From Hasllibacter sp963833115 (GTDB lineage: Bacteria > Pseudomonadota > Alphaproteobacteria > Rhodobacterales > Rhodobacteraceae), in contig CAWHWS010000002.1 of NCBI GenBank assembly GCA_963833115.1, forward strand, positions 1,922,001-1,986,000: a stretch of 64,000 nucleotides of DNA, in the 5' to 3' direction. Below are positions 52,844-60,676 of this stretch, one piece after another (the stretch's first letter is position 1; every line of letters begins with the position of its first letter). The position numbers and the translations under genes were made by a program. The notes below the pieces were generated by a model. The model worked only from the letters and a program-made list of their open reading frames with translations, had not been told where the DNA came from and ran no database searches.

Positions 52844-53611
52844 ATGGACGGCACATTCCAGCGCGTCGACGGCGCCGCGTCCGTCCGCCTCGGCCCCGCG
52901 GGCCTCGAGCGCCTGTCGCAGCGCGGCTCGGCCAAGGCGATGCTCCCGGCCGTCCATGGCGGCCGGCCGGAGGCCGTGTTCCTCAACACCGCCGGCGGCG
53001 TCACCGGCGGCGACCGCCTGACCTACGACCTGGCCCTGACCCACGGCGCCGCGACCGGCACCACCCAGACCGCCGAGCGCGCCTACGCCTCCCCCGGCGG
53101 CGCGGCGCGCGTCGACGTGACCCTCCATGTCGGGCCCGGCGCCCATCTCGCCTGGCTCCCGCAGGAGACGATCCTCTTCGAGGACAGCCACCTCCACCGC
53201 ACGACCACCGCCCACCTCGCCCACGGGGCCACCCTCGTCGGCTGCGAGATGCTCGTCCTCGGCCGCCGCGCCATGGGCGAGCGCCCCGCGCGCCTGCGCC
53301 TCCTCGACCGGCGGGAGGTCCGCGTCGCCGGCGCGCCCCTGTGGATCGAGCCCTTCGCCCTGACCCCCGGCGCCCTCGGCCCCGCCCCGGTCCTCCTCGG
53401 CGGGGCCTCGGCGCTCGCCACGCTCTACGTGATCGGCCCCGGCGCGGACGGCATCCGCTTCGCCCCGCTAGAGGGCGTCGAGCACGGCGCCTCCGCCTGG
53501 GACGGCCGCGCCCTGCTCAGAATGCGGGCGCCCGAACCCGCCCCCCTGCGCCGCGCCCTGGCGCTGGCCCTCGCGGCGCTGCTACCCTTGCCGCGGGTCT
53601 GGCCACGATGA
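52844..53611 (+). CDS. ureD: Urease accessory protein UreD
   Basis: Scaffold of the UreD-UreF-UreG complex that delivers nickel to the urease apoenzyme. The 255 residues contain the UreD pattern: SQRGSAKAMLPAVHGGRPEA, FLNTAGGVTGGDRLTYDLAL, TTQTAERAYASPGG, LAWLPQETILFEDSHLHRTT and LGRRAMGE. A little shorter than the usual 270-280. The ATG at 52844 lies at the conserved start. First gene of the plus-strand urease cluster, 13 bases before ureA. Confidence 0.94.
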   Translation: MDGTFQRVDGAASVRLGPAGLERLSQRGSAKAMLPAVHGGRPEAVFLNTAGGVTGGDRLTYDLALTHGAATGTTQTAERAYASPGGAARVDVTLHVGPGAHLAWLPQETILFEDSHLHRTTTAHLAHGATLVGCEMLVLGRRAMGERPARLRLLDRREVRVAGAPLWIEPFALTPGALGPAPVLLGGASALATLYVIGPGADGIRFAPLEGVEHGASAWDGRALLRMRAPEPAPLRRALALALAALLPLPRVWPR

Positions 53612-53624
53612 TGCGGAGCGCGCG

Positions 53625-53963
53625 ATGAACCTCACCCCCCGCGAGAAGGACAAGCTGCTCGTCAGCCTCGCCGCCATGGTCGCCCGCGACCGGCGCGGGC
53701 GCGGCGTCCTCCTCAACCATCCCGAGGCGATCGCCCTCATCACCGATTTCGTGGTCGAGGGCGCGCGGGGCGGCCGCTCCGTCTCCGACCTGATGGAGGC
53801 CGGCGCCCACGTCGTCACCGCCGCCGACTGCATGCCCGGCATCCCCGAGATGATCCGCGACGTCCAGGTCGAGGCGACCTTCCGCGACGGGACCAAGCTC
53901 GTCACCGTCCACCACCCGATCCGCGCCCCCGCGCCGGACGCCGCCGATCCCGGCGCCGCGTGA
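53625..53963 (+). CDS. ureA: Urease subunit gamma
   Basis: Smallest structural subunit of urease (urea to ammonia and CO2). Of 112 residues, the first 100 match UreA closely: MNLTPREKDKLLVSLAAMVA, GVLLNHPEAIALITDFVVEG, VSDLMEAGAHVVTAADCMPG and TFRDGTKLVTVHHPI. A 12-residue Ala/Pro tail extends beyond the usual end and overlaps the next gene by 4 bases (GTGA). GGAG stands before the ATG. Confidence 0.97.
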   Translation: MNLTPREKDKLLVSLAAMVARDRRGRGVLLNHPEAIALITDFVVEGARGGRSVSDLMEAGAHVVTAADCMPGIPEMIRDVQVEATFRDGTKLVTVHHPIRAPAPDAADPGAA

Positions 53964-54487
53964 CCGAACGCCCGCGCCGCGCCGCGCCGCACGCCGCCCG
54001 CGCCCATGCCGGGCAGACCGGCAAGGGCGGCGAGGCGCTTCACCTGACCCACGTCGTCGAGGTCGCCCATCTCGTCGCCTCCCATGGCGGCGGGGAGGAC
54101 GAGGCCGTCGCCGCGCTCCTGCACGACGTGGCCCAGGACACGCCCGCCACGGCGCAGGGCATCGAGGCCGCGTCCGGCGCCCGCGTCGCCGCCCTCGTCC
54201 GGGCGCTCACCGACCGGCCGGGCTGGGCGAGGCTCCCGCGGCCCGAGGGCAAGCGGCTCCAGGCCGCCCACCTCGCCGGCGCCGCCCCCGAGGCGCGGCG
54301 CATCGAGATCGCGGGCCAGATCGGCGACCTGCGCGACGTCGCGCGCCTCCCCGCCGGCCGGACCCGCGCCGGGGCGCAGGACGACGCCGCCGGCACCGCC
54401 CACGTTGCCGTCTGCGCCGGGGCCGCGCCCGATCTCGCCGCGCTCCACGCCAGGGGGATGGCCGCGTTCGAGGGCCGCGCCCCGTGA
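53960..54487 (+). CDS. HD-domain hydrolase-like protein inside the urease operon
   Basis: A 175-residue protein with an HD-domain signature: first His in LHLTHVVEVAHLVASHG, the HD pair in AVAALLHDVAQDTPATAQ, and an Asp in VALVRALTDRPGW (written as ALVRALTDRPGW). This resembles the hydrolase domain of SpoT/MESH1-like (p)ppGpp hydrolases, so phosphohydrolase activity is plausible but the substrate is unknown. It starts at a GTG overlapping the ureA stop and ends 33 bases before ureB. No standard urease accessory factor looks like this. Confidence 0.75.
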   Translation: MTERPRRAAPHAARAHAGQTGKGGEALHLTHVVEVAHLVASHGGGEDEAVAALLHDVAQDTPATAQGIEAASGARVAALVRALTDRPGWARLPRPEGKRLQAAHLAGAAPEARRIEIAGQIGDLRDVARLPAGRTRAGAQDDAAGTAHVAVCAGAAPDLAALHARGMAAFEGRAP

Positions 54488-54519
54488 CCCCGCCACCCCC
54501 CGACCGGAAGGAGCCGCCC

Positions 54520-54831
54520 ATGCGACCAGGGGAGATCGTCGTCGTCCCAGGCGACGTCACGCTGAACGAGGGCGCCGAGGCCACGGTCCTCACCGTCGCC
54601 AACACCGGCGACCGGCCCGTGCAGGTCGGCAGCCACTACCACTTCGCCGAGGCGAACCCCGCCCTGTCCTTCGACCGCGCCGCCGCCCGCGGCCTGCGCC
54701 TCGACATCGCCGCCGGCACCGCCGTGCGCTTCGAGCCCGGCCAGGAGCGCGAGGTCGCCCTCGTGCCCTATGGCGGCGCCCGCCGCGTCGTCGGCTTCCG
54801 CGGGGAGGTCATGGGCCCGCTCGCGCCCTGA
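54520..54831 (+). CDS. ureB: Urease subunit beta
   Basis: Structural subunit of urease. The 103 residues from the ATG at 54520 are typical: MRPGEIVVVPGDVTLNEGAE, VTVANTGDRPVQVGSHYHFAE (given here as VANTGDRPVQVGSHYHFAE), LDIAAGTAVRFEPGQEREVA and GARRVVGFRGEVMG. GGAAGGAG lies 7-14 bases upstream, which decides this start over a GTG at 54484. The next urease gene, ureC, comes only after an inverted methyltransferase gene. Confidence 0.96.
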   Translation: MRPGEIVVVPGDVTLNEGAEATVLTVANTGDRPVQVGSHYHFAEANPALSFDRAAARGLRLDIAAGTAVRFEPGQEREVALVPYGGARRVVGFRGEVMGPLAP

Positions 54832-54914
54832 CGGCCGCCGATGCCGCGGCGCGGCCCCCCCGCTTGCGAGGGGCGGACGCCCGCCGCCCCGAATCCGATG
54901 CGGATGGCGCGTCC

Positions 54915-55559
54915 CTATCCGGCGCGCGCCAGCGCCGCCGCCCGCCAGAGGCCGAGGAGCTTGCCCCGCTGGGTCTCGTGGATCGCCCGCACGGGGGGCG
55001 GCAGGTCGTAGGGCGCCGCCGTCAGGTCGATCGAGCGGTGGCGCCCGGTCACGATGTCGACGTTCGGCCCGGCGCCCGGCGTCGTCGACAGGAGGACGTG
55101 CGCCGCGTCCATCCGCGCGATGTTCGCGAGCGCGGCGAGCCCGTCCGCGAAGCTCAGATGCAGCATGCAGTCGCGGAAGAGGACGAGGTCGCAGGCGTCG
55201 TCCGGCACGCCGGCCGTGATGTCGAACGTGCCGAACCGGACGCGGTCGCTCCCGTGCCGCTCCCGGTTCAGGGCGACCCGCGCCTCGACGATGTCGTAGC
55301 CTTGATACTCCACGCCCGACGCCGCGACGACCTCCGGCATCCAGTTGAAGTCGCCGCAGGCCACGTCGACGATCTTCCGCACCCCGAGCTCGGCCAGCAG
55401 GGCCGGGAGCTCCGCCCGGATGGCGGCGGTGTTCGCCAGGGTCGAGCCCACCCCGGAGACGCTCTCCTCGCTGCCCCACTGGTTCCTGGCGTGGATGCGC
55501 TCGAACCGCTTGCGGATCGGCATCAACCTGTAGGCGAAATCCTTGGCGGCGCGCAGCAT
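54915..55559 (-). CDS. Class I SAM-dependent methyltransferase inserted in the urease cluster
   Basis: A 214-residue methyltransferase with motif I KIVDVACGDFNWMPEV, the following acidic strand end YQGYDIVEARVALN, motif VRFGTFDITAGVPDDACD and LVLFRDCMLHLSFADGLAAL. The N-terminus FERIHARNQWGSEESVSGVG recalls methyltransferases of the surface-polysaccharide type. It is transcribed against the urease genes and separates ureB from ureC. Start at 55559, with GAGGAG upstream. The acceptor is unknown; insertion is inferred from the usual ureABC contiguity. Confidence 0.88.
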   Translation of the reverse strand: MLRAAKDFAYRLMPIRKRFERIHARNQWGSEESVSGVGSTLANTAAIRAELPALLAELGVRKIVDVACGDFNWMPEVVAASGVEYQGYDIVEARVALNRERHGSDRVRFGTFDITAGVPDDACDLVLFRDCMLHLSFADGLAALANIARMDAAHVLLSTTPGAGPNVDIVTGRHRSIDLTAAPYDLPPPVRAIHETQRGKLLGLWRAAALARAG

Positions 55560-55692
55560 GGGAGCTCCTCTCGGCCCGGGGCGACCGTTCGCGCGCCGCG
55601 ACGGGCGCGCGCACGGCCTTCCCGCCGCGTGATAGATTGACGCGGCGCCACTCGGAAGGCCCAATGTCCCCGTCCAAGGAGCGCAGACCCGC

Positions 55693-57390
55693 ATGCCCGC
55701 CACGATCTCCCGCGCCGAATACGCCGCCATGTACGGCCCCACCACCGGCGACCGCGTGCGCCTCGCCGACACCGACCTCTGGATCGAGGTCGAGCGCGAC
55801 CTCACCACCTATGGCGAGGAGGTGAAGTTCGGCGGCGGCAAGGTCATCCGCGACGGCATGGGGCAGGGGCAGGCGACGCGCGCCGAAGGCAGCGCCGACA
55901 CGGTGATCACCAACGCCTTGATCGTGGATCATTCCGGCATCGTGAAGGCCGACGTCGCCCTCCGGGACGGGCGCATCGCGGCCATCGGCAAGGCCGGCAA
56001 CCCCGACACGCAGCCCGGCGTCGACATCGTCATCGGCCCGGGGACCGAGATCATCGCCGGGGAGGGCCGCATCCTCACCGCCGGCGCCTTCGACGCCCAC
56101 ATCCACTTCATCTGCCCGCAGCAGGTGGACGACGCGCTCCATTCGGGCGTCACCACCATGCTCGGCGGCGGCACCGGCCCCGCGCACGGCACGCTTGCCA
56201 CCACCTGCACGCCGGGCCCCTGGCACATCGGCCGGATGCTCCAGGCGCTCGACGGGCTGCCGATGAACTTCGCCCTCGCCGGCAAGGGCAACGCGTCCCG
56301 CCCGGACGCCCTCCTGGAGATGGTCCGCGCCGGCGCCTGCGCGCTCAAGCTCCACGAGGACTGGGGCACCACGCCCCAGGCGATCCGCACCTGCCTCGAC
56401 GTGGCGGACGCCACCGGCGTGCAGGTGATGATCCACACCGACACGCTCAACGAATCCGGCTTCGTGGAGAGCACCATCGACGCGATCGGCGGCCGCACCA
56501 TCCACGCCTTCCACACCGAGGGCGCCGGCGGCGGCCACGCCCCCGACATCATCCGCGTGTGCGGCCTGCCGAACGTCATCCCGAGCAGCACCAACCCCAC
56601 GCGCCCCTACACGGTGAACACGCTGGAGGAGCATCTCGACATGCTCATGGTGTGCCACCACCTCGACCGGTCCATCCCCGAGGACGTCGCCTTCGCCGAG
56701 AGCCGCATCAGGAAGGAAACCATTGCCGCCGAGGACATCCTCCACGACATGGGCGCCTTCTCGATCATCGCGAGCGATTCGCAGGCCATGGGCCGCGTCG
56801 GCGAGGTGATCATCCGCACCTGGCAGACCGCCCACAAGATGAAGGTGCAACGGGGCAGGCTCCCCGAAGAGCCGGGCGAGAACGACAACCTCCGTGTCCG
56901 GCGCTACGTCGCCAAGTACACCGTCAACCCCGCCATCGCCCACGGCATGGCCGGGGAGATCGGCTCCGTCGCGCCCGGCCTCCGCGCCGACCTCGTCCTC
57001 TGGCACCCCGCCTTCTTCGGCGTGAAGCCCGAGATGGTCCTCGTCGGCGGCTCCATCGCGGTCGCGCAGATGGGCGATCCGAACGCCTCCATCCCCACGC
57101 CGCAGCCCGTCCACTCCCGCCCCATGTTCGCGAGCTACGGCCGCGCGCTCGAGGCCTCCTCCGTCCACTTCGTCTCCGAGGGCGCCGACCTCCACCATCT
57201 CGGCCTGCGCAAGTCCGCGATCCCCATCGCCTCCACCCGCGCCCTGACCAAGGCCGACATGGTGCACAACGACGCCCTCCCGCGGATCGAGGTGAACCCC
57301 GAGACCTACGAGGTCCGCGCAGACGGCGAGCGCCTCACCTGCGAGCCCGCCGCCGAGCTGCCCATGGCGCAGCGCTACTTCCTCTACTGA
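55693..57390 (+). CDS. ureC: Urease subunit alpha
   Basis: Catalytic nickel subunit. The 565 residues contain YAAMYGPTTGDRVRLADTDL, the first nickel motif AFDAHIHFICPQQ (HxH, about 136-138), the carbamylated lysine in CALKLHEDWG (about 219), VMIHTDTLNESGF, the active-site-flap cysteine/histidine stretch VCHHLDRSIPEDVAFAESRI, and the end AAELPMAQRYFLY. AAGGAG precedes the ATG by about 12 bases. Because the methyltransferase gene upstream is inverted, ureC needs a promoter in 55560-55692 or read-through from ureB. Confidence 0.98.
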   Translation: MPATISRAEYAAMYGPTTGDRVRLADTDLWIEVERDLTTYGEEVKFGGGKVIRDGMGQGQATRAEGSADTVITNALIVDHSGIVKADVALRDGRIAAIGKAGNPDTQPGVDIVIGPGTEIIAGEGRILTAGAFDAHIHFICPQQVDDALHSGVTTMLGGGTGPAHGTLATTCTPGPWHIGRMLQALDGLPMNFALAGKGNASRPDALLEMVRAGACALKLHEDWGTTPQAIRTCLDVADATGVQVMIHTDTLNESGFVESTIDAIGGRTIHAFHTEGAGGGHAPDIIRVCGLPNVIPSSTNPTRPYTVNTLEEHLDMLMVCHHLDRSIPEDVAFAESRIRKETIAAEDILHDMGAFSIIASDSQAMGRVGEVIIRTWQTAHKMKVQRGRLPEEPGENDNLRVRRYVAKYTVNPAIAHGMAGEIGSVAPGLRADLVLWHPAFFGVKPEMVLVGGSIAVAQMGDPNASIPTPQPVHSRPMFASYGRALEASSVHFVSEGADLHHLGLRKSAIPIASTRALTKADMVHNDALPRIEVNPETYEVRADGERLTCEPAAELPMAQRYFLY

Positions 57391-57669
57391 CGCATGCCCC
57401 CCACCGTCCCGCCGCGCGCGAACCCCGGCGCCCATCCCGGCGGAGGCACCGCCGTCACCGCGACCGGCGGCCGCTCCTCCCCCTCCCCGGGCCCATGCGC
57501 GGGCGGGGCGCCCGTCCGGGACACCCACCCCGAGCCGTTGCTCCGCCGCGTCCCGCCCCTCCCATCCGAGCCCCCGGGTCTCCGCGCGACGGTCGGCGTC
57601 ACGCGCGTTCATCATGCGTTCCATGTCCCCGATTCTGCTTAACGCCTCGTTACCGAAAGCCCCCGAGAC

Positions 57670-58158
57670 ATGATCACCCTCACCCGCCGAGACCCCCACG
57701 CCGCCCCCGCCGCCACCGTCACCCTCGATTACGAGGGCCGGTTCCTGCGCCGCCGCCGCCTCGCCCTCGACGGCGGCGGCCACGCCCTCGTCGACCTCCC
57801 GGAGGCGACGTCCCTCGATCACGGCGACGTCCTCGTCGGGGCGGGGGCCGCCGTGCGCGTCCTCGCCGCGGCCGAGCCCTGCCTCGTCGTGACCGGCCCC
57901 CATGTCGCGCGCTACGCCTGGCATGTCGGCAACCGCCACACGCCCTGCGCGATCGAGGCCGCCCGCCTCGTCATCCGCGACGACCCGGTGATGGCGGGCA
58001 TGCTGCGCGGGCTCGGCGCCACCCTCGCGCCCGCCACCATGCCCTTCGTCCCCGAAGGCGGCGCCTACGGCCACGGCCGCACGATGGGCCACGCCCACGG
58101 ACCGGACGACGCCCCCGCCCATGCCCATGACCATGCCCACGCCCACCACCATGGATGA
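57670..58158 (+). CDS. ureE: Urease accessory protein UreE
   Basis: Nickel metallochaperone. The 162 residues start with a UreE N-terminal domain (VTLDYEGRFLRRRRLALDGG, VDLPEATSLDHGDVL) and a central metal-binding domain (ARYAWHVGNRHTPCAIEAAR, VMAGMLRGLGATLAPATMPF). The end is His-rich (GHAHGPDDAPAHAHDHAHAH and following), a typical nickel store. The 279 bases upstream of it hold no gene. The end overlaps ureF by 8 bases. Confidence 0.95.
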   Translation: MITLTRRDPHAAPAATVTLDYEGRFLRRRRLALDGGGHALVDLPEATSLDHGDVLVGAGAAVRVLAAAEPCLVVTGPHVARYAWHVGNRHTPCAIEAARLVIRDDPVMAGMLRGLGATLAPATMPFVPEGGAYGHGRTMGHAHGPDDAPAHAHDHAHAHHHG

Positions 58159-58795
58159 CGCCGCCCCCGCCGGGCTCCTCACCCTGACCCAGTGGCTCTC
58201 CCCGGCCTTCCCGCTGGGCGCCTACGCCTATTCCCACGGGCTGGAGGCGGCGATCGGCGCCGGCCACGTCACCGGCGCTGAGGCGCTCCGGGCCTGGATC
58301 GATGGCCTCCTCGCCCACGGCTCCGGCCAGTCCGACGCCGTCCTCCTCGTCCACGTCCTCGGGGGCGGCGACCCGGACGCCGCCGCCGCCACCGCGCGCG
58401 CCCTGAGCCCCGCCGCCACCCGCCGCCGCGAGACCGACGAGATGGGCGCCGCCTTCGCCCGCACGCGCGCGTCGATGACCGGCGCGCCGCACGCCCCGCA
58501 CCCGCTGCCCGTGGCCCTCGGCCTCGCCGCCCGCCCGCTCGGCCTGCCCCCCGTCACCGTCGCGGCGCTCTACCTGCAGTCCTTCGCCTCGAATCAGGTC
58601 TCCTGCGCCCTGCGCGCCATGCCGCTCGGGCAGGCGGCGGGGCAGGGCGTCCTCGCCGCCCTCGCCCCCGCCATCCGCGCCGCCGCCGAGGCCGCCGCCC
58701 ATGGCGACCCCGCCCGCATCGCCACCTGCGACATCGGCGCCGCCATCGCCGCGATGCGCCATGAGACCCTGCAACCTAAGGTGTTCGCGACGTGA
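58151..58795 (+). CDS. ureF: Urease accessory protein UreF
   Basis: Gating factor of the urease activation complex. 214 residues from the ATG at 58151, with the UreF motifs LTLTQWLSPAFPLGAYAYSH, GLEAAIGAGHVTGAEALRAW, SDAVLLVHVL and YLQSFASNQVSCALRAMPLG, ending AAMRHETLQPKVFAT. An in-frame ATG at 58121 would overlap ureE more and adds MPMTMPTPTT. The stop overlaps the next frame as GTGA. Confidence 0.95.
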   Translation: MDDAAPAGLLTLTQWLSPAFPLGAYAYSHGLEAAIGAGHVTGAEALRAWIDGLLAHGSGQSDAVLLVHVLGGGDPDAAAATARALSPAATRRRETDEMGAAFARTRASMTGAPHAPHPLPVALGLAARPLGLPPVTVAALYLQSFASNQVSCALRAMPLGQAAGQGVLAALAPAIRAAAEAAAHGDPARIATCDIGAAIAAMRHETLQPKVFAT

Positions 58796-59202
58796 CCGGA
58801 CGCCCTCTCACCGTGATGATGAAGCAGGGCCGCGGCTCATGGTTCGCCAAGCCCTCGAATGCGTCCGCGCGCGAGATCACCGAAGAGCCCGTTCCGGTGC
58901 TGCGTCTTTGGCCCGAGGGCCGAAGCGAGTTCGACGCACCGCGCGGCATGTATCGGGCGGATGCATACAGCCTTGCCACGGACGAACCCGCTCAGTGGTG
59001 GAATACCCCGCGCCGGGCAGACTGGAAGGCGGCGCTGACGGAGGGCGGCGTCGCGGCGATCCGCAAGGGTGTTATGGACGGCTCTCGGAACGGGACCGTC
59101 GTGGCGAAGTGGATCGGCCTCTACCGTATCATCGATGCGACGTTCGACGAGGTGGAGATGACGGTGAGCCTCGACCCCAAACGGTTGGCGGAAATCAGTT
59201 GA
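58792..59202 (+). CDS. Hypothetical protein of lower GC between ureF and ureG
   Basis: A 136-residue frame starting at a GTG that overlaps the ureF stop by 4 bases and ending in a TGA overlapped by the ureG TTG start, so it fits the operon exactly. It is tryptophan-rich (SWFAKPSN, AQWWNTPRRADW, VAKWIGLYRI) and has no signal peptide or membrane helix. By counting 58801-59160, GC is about 66%, lower than most neighbouring genes. I do not recognise the family; no known urease factor matches. Possibly a small alpha/beta protein acquired later. Confidence 0.7.
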   Translation: MTGRPLTVMMKQGRGSWFAKPSNASAREITEEPVPVLRLWPEGRSEFDAPRGMYRADAYSLATDEPAQWWNTPRRADWKAALTEGGVAAIRKGVMDGSRNGTVVAKWIGLYRIIDATFDEVEMTVSLDPKRLAEIS

Positions 59203-59828
59203 GCCCCCACGGCCCCCTGCGCGTCGGCATCGGCGGCCCGGTCGGCGCCGGCAAGACGACGCTGACCATCGCGCTCGCGCGCCTCCTCGCGCCGCGGCTC
59301 TCGATGGCCGTCATCACCAACGACATCTTCACGCGTGAGGACGCCGAGGCGCTCGTGCGCGCGCAGGTGCTCCCCTCGGACCGCGTCCGCGGCATCGAGA
59401 CCGGCGGTTGCCCGCACACCGCCATCCGCGAGGACGCGAGCATCAACCTCGCCGCCGTGGACGACCTCAACTGCGCGCACCCCGGCCTGGAGTTGATCCT
59501 GATCGAGAGCGGCGGCGACAACCTCGCCGCGACCTTCTCGCCGGAGCTCGCCGACCTCACCGTCTACGTCATCGACGTCGCCGCCGGACAGGACATCCCC
59601 CGAAAGCGCGGCCGCGGCGTCACCGGCTCGGACGTGCTCGTCGTCAACAAGACCGACCTCGCCCCCCATGTCGGCGTGGACATGGCCCTCTACGAGGCCG
59701 AGATCGCCGAGGCCCGCGCCGGCCGCCCCCATGTCCTGGCCCGGCTCCGCACCGGGGAGGGCGCCGAGGCGGTCGCGGATCACCTGGTCCGCGAGGGCGG
59801 CCTGACCCTGCGCGCGCCGGCGGCCTAG
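59199..59828 (+). CDS. ureG: Urease accessory GTPase UreG
   Basis: GTPase that powers nickel insertion. 209 residues from a TTG at 59199: LRVGIGGPVGAGKTTLTIAL (P-loop), VITNDIFTREDAEALVR, the metal-binding GIETGGCPHTAIREDAS (CPH), LILIESGGDNLAATFSPELA and VVNKTDLAPHVGVDM (guanine specificity). No ATG or GTG is placed closer to the conserved start; the TTG overlaps the upstream stop (TTGA). Ends in a hairpin shared with the convergent LysE gene. Confidence 0.95.
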   Translation: MSPHGPLRVGIGGPVGAGKTTLTIALARLLAPRLSMAVITNDIFTREDAEALVRAQVLPSDRVRGIETGGCPHTAIREDASINLAAVDDLNCAHPGLELILIESGGDNLAATFSPELADLTVYVIDVAAGQDIPRKRGRGVTGSDVLVVNKTDLAPHVGVDMALYEAEIAEARAGRPHVLARLRTGEGAEAVADHLVREGGLTLRAPAA

Positions 59829-59855
59829 GGCCCGGCCTCCCGTCCCGGGGCCTAG
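59825..59855. terminator. Shared hairpin at the ureG/LysE convergent ends
   Basis: CTAGGGCCCGG (59825-59835) pairs with CCGGGGCCTAG (59845-59855) except for one G-G mismatch; loop of 9 bases. The arms include the stop codons of both genes. Confidence 0.45.
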
Positions 59856-60475
59856 CCCCCCCGGCGGGCGAGGGCGGCCGCGGCGCCCATCCCGATCATC
59901 GACCCGCCCCCGATCCGGGCCAGCCAGAGCCGCACCCGCGGCCGGCGCGCCAGACCGTCCAGCGAGGCCGCGAGCAGCGCGTAGGCCCCGGAGTTCACGA
60001 ACCCGATCGCCGTCATCGTGGCGACGGTGATCCCCACCTGCGGCACCGCCGGCAGGGCGGGGTCGAGGAACTGCGGCACGAACGCGACGAGGAACGCGAG
60101 GCTCTTGGGGTTGAGCGCCGTGACCAGCCACACGTCCCGGAACACGGTGCCCGCGCCTCCCTCCGGGGGCGTCGCGGCCGCCACGTGCCGGCCCGCGCCG
60201 CGCAGCATGCCGATGCCGAGCCAGATCAGGTAGGCCGCCCCGATCCACTTGAGCGCCGCGAACGCCGTCGCCGAGGCCAGGATCAGCGCGCCGAGCCCCG
60301 CCAGCACCACCGCGCTCGACGTCAGGTCCCCCGCCGCCGTCCCGGCCGCCGCCGCCAGCGCCGCCCGCCGGCCCCGCAGGGAGACGAGGCTGACGACCAT
60401 CAGCACGGTCGGCCCGGGGATCGCGAAGACGATCCAGGTGGCGGCGACGAGGGCGAGCCAGGTGTCGAGCGGCAT
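59852..60475 (-). CDS. LysE-family amino acid exporter
   Basis: A 207-residue inner-membrane protein with about six helices. LysE/RhtB hallmarks: WIVFAIPGPTVLMVVSLVSL near the N-terminus (the conserved PGP), AAAGTAAGDLTSSAVVLAGL, LKWIGAAYLIWLGIGMLRG and the loop LVTALNPKSLAFLVAFVPQF (NPKxxxFF-like). Exports amino acids or related small molecules; substrate unknown. ATG at 60475. An array of 11-bp repeats lies 41-95 bases upstream, in its promoter region. Confidence 0.93.
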   Translation of the reverse strand: MPLDTWLALVAATWIVFAIPGPTVLMVVSLVSLRGRRAALAAAAGTAAGDLTSSAVVLAGLGALILASATAFAALKWIGAAYLIWLGIGMLRGAGRHVAAATPPEGGAGTVFRDVWLVTALNPKSLAFLVAFVPQFLDPALPAVPQVGITVATMTAIGFVNSGAYALLAASLDGLARRPRVRLWLARIGGGSMIGMGAAAALARRGG

Positions 60476-60515
60476 GAGGTCTCCCTTACGATCGGTGACG
60501 GGGGCGAGCCGATCA

Positions 60516-60570
60516 TGCGCATGGCTCGTGCATGGGATGTGCATGCGCCGTGCATGGCCGGTGCGTGGCC
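60516..60570. repeat. Five tandem 11-bp repeats upstream of the LysE gene
   Basis: Units at 60516, 60527, 60538, 60549, 60560: TGCGCATGGCT, CGTGCATGGGA, TGTGCATGCGC, CGTGCATGGCC, GGTGCGTGGCC. The same unit type, copy number and first/last unit bias as the array at 17048-17102. Confidence 0.85.
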
Positions 60571-60638
60571 TTCGAGCGGAGCGGCGGCCCCCCCGGGCGG
60601 AGGCCCCCCGGGCGGAGGGCCCCGGCCGGAGCCGGGGG

Positions 60639-60676
60639 CGGGGCTTCGGGCGTTCAGAAGAACGCCTGAAGCCCCG
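60639..60676 (-). terminator. Hairpin overlapping the stop of the acyl-CoA dehydrogenase gene
   Basis: A 17-bp stem with one G-T pair: CGGGGCTTCGGGCGTTC (60639-60655) with GAACGCCTGAAGCCCCG (60660-60676), loop AGAA. The stop codon (60654-60656) lies inside it, so the last codons form one arm. Confidence 0.75.

Noticed and set aside
57394..57642. An 82-codon frame in the gap between ureC and ureE
   Set aside because: Proline/glycine-rich, no ribosome binding site, no overlap with the operon genes; most likely GC-driven.
54040..58182. A 1380-codon open frame on the minus strand opposite the urease genes
   Set aside because: It lies entirely antisense to ureB, ureC, ureE and others with clear family motifs; its composition is low-complexity (Gly/Ala/Asp/Val/His). 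Long antisense frames are expected at this GC content.
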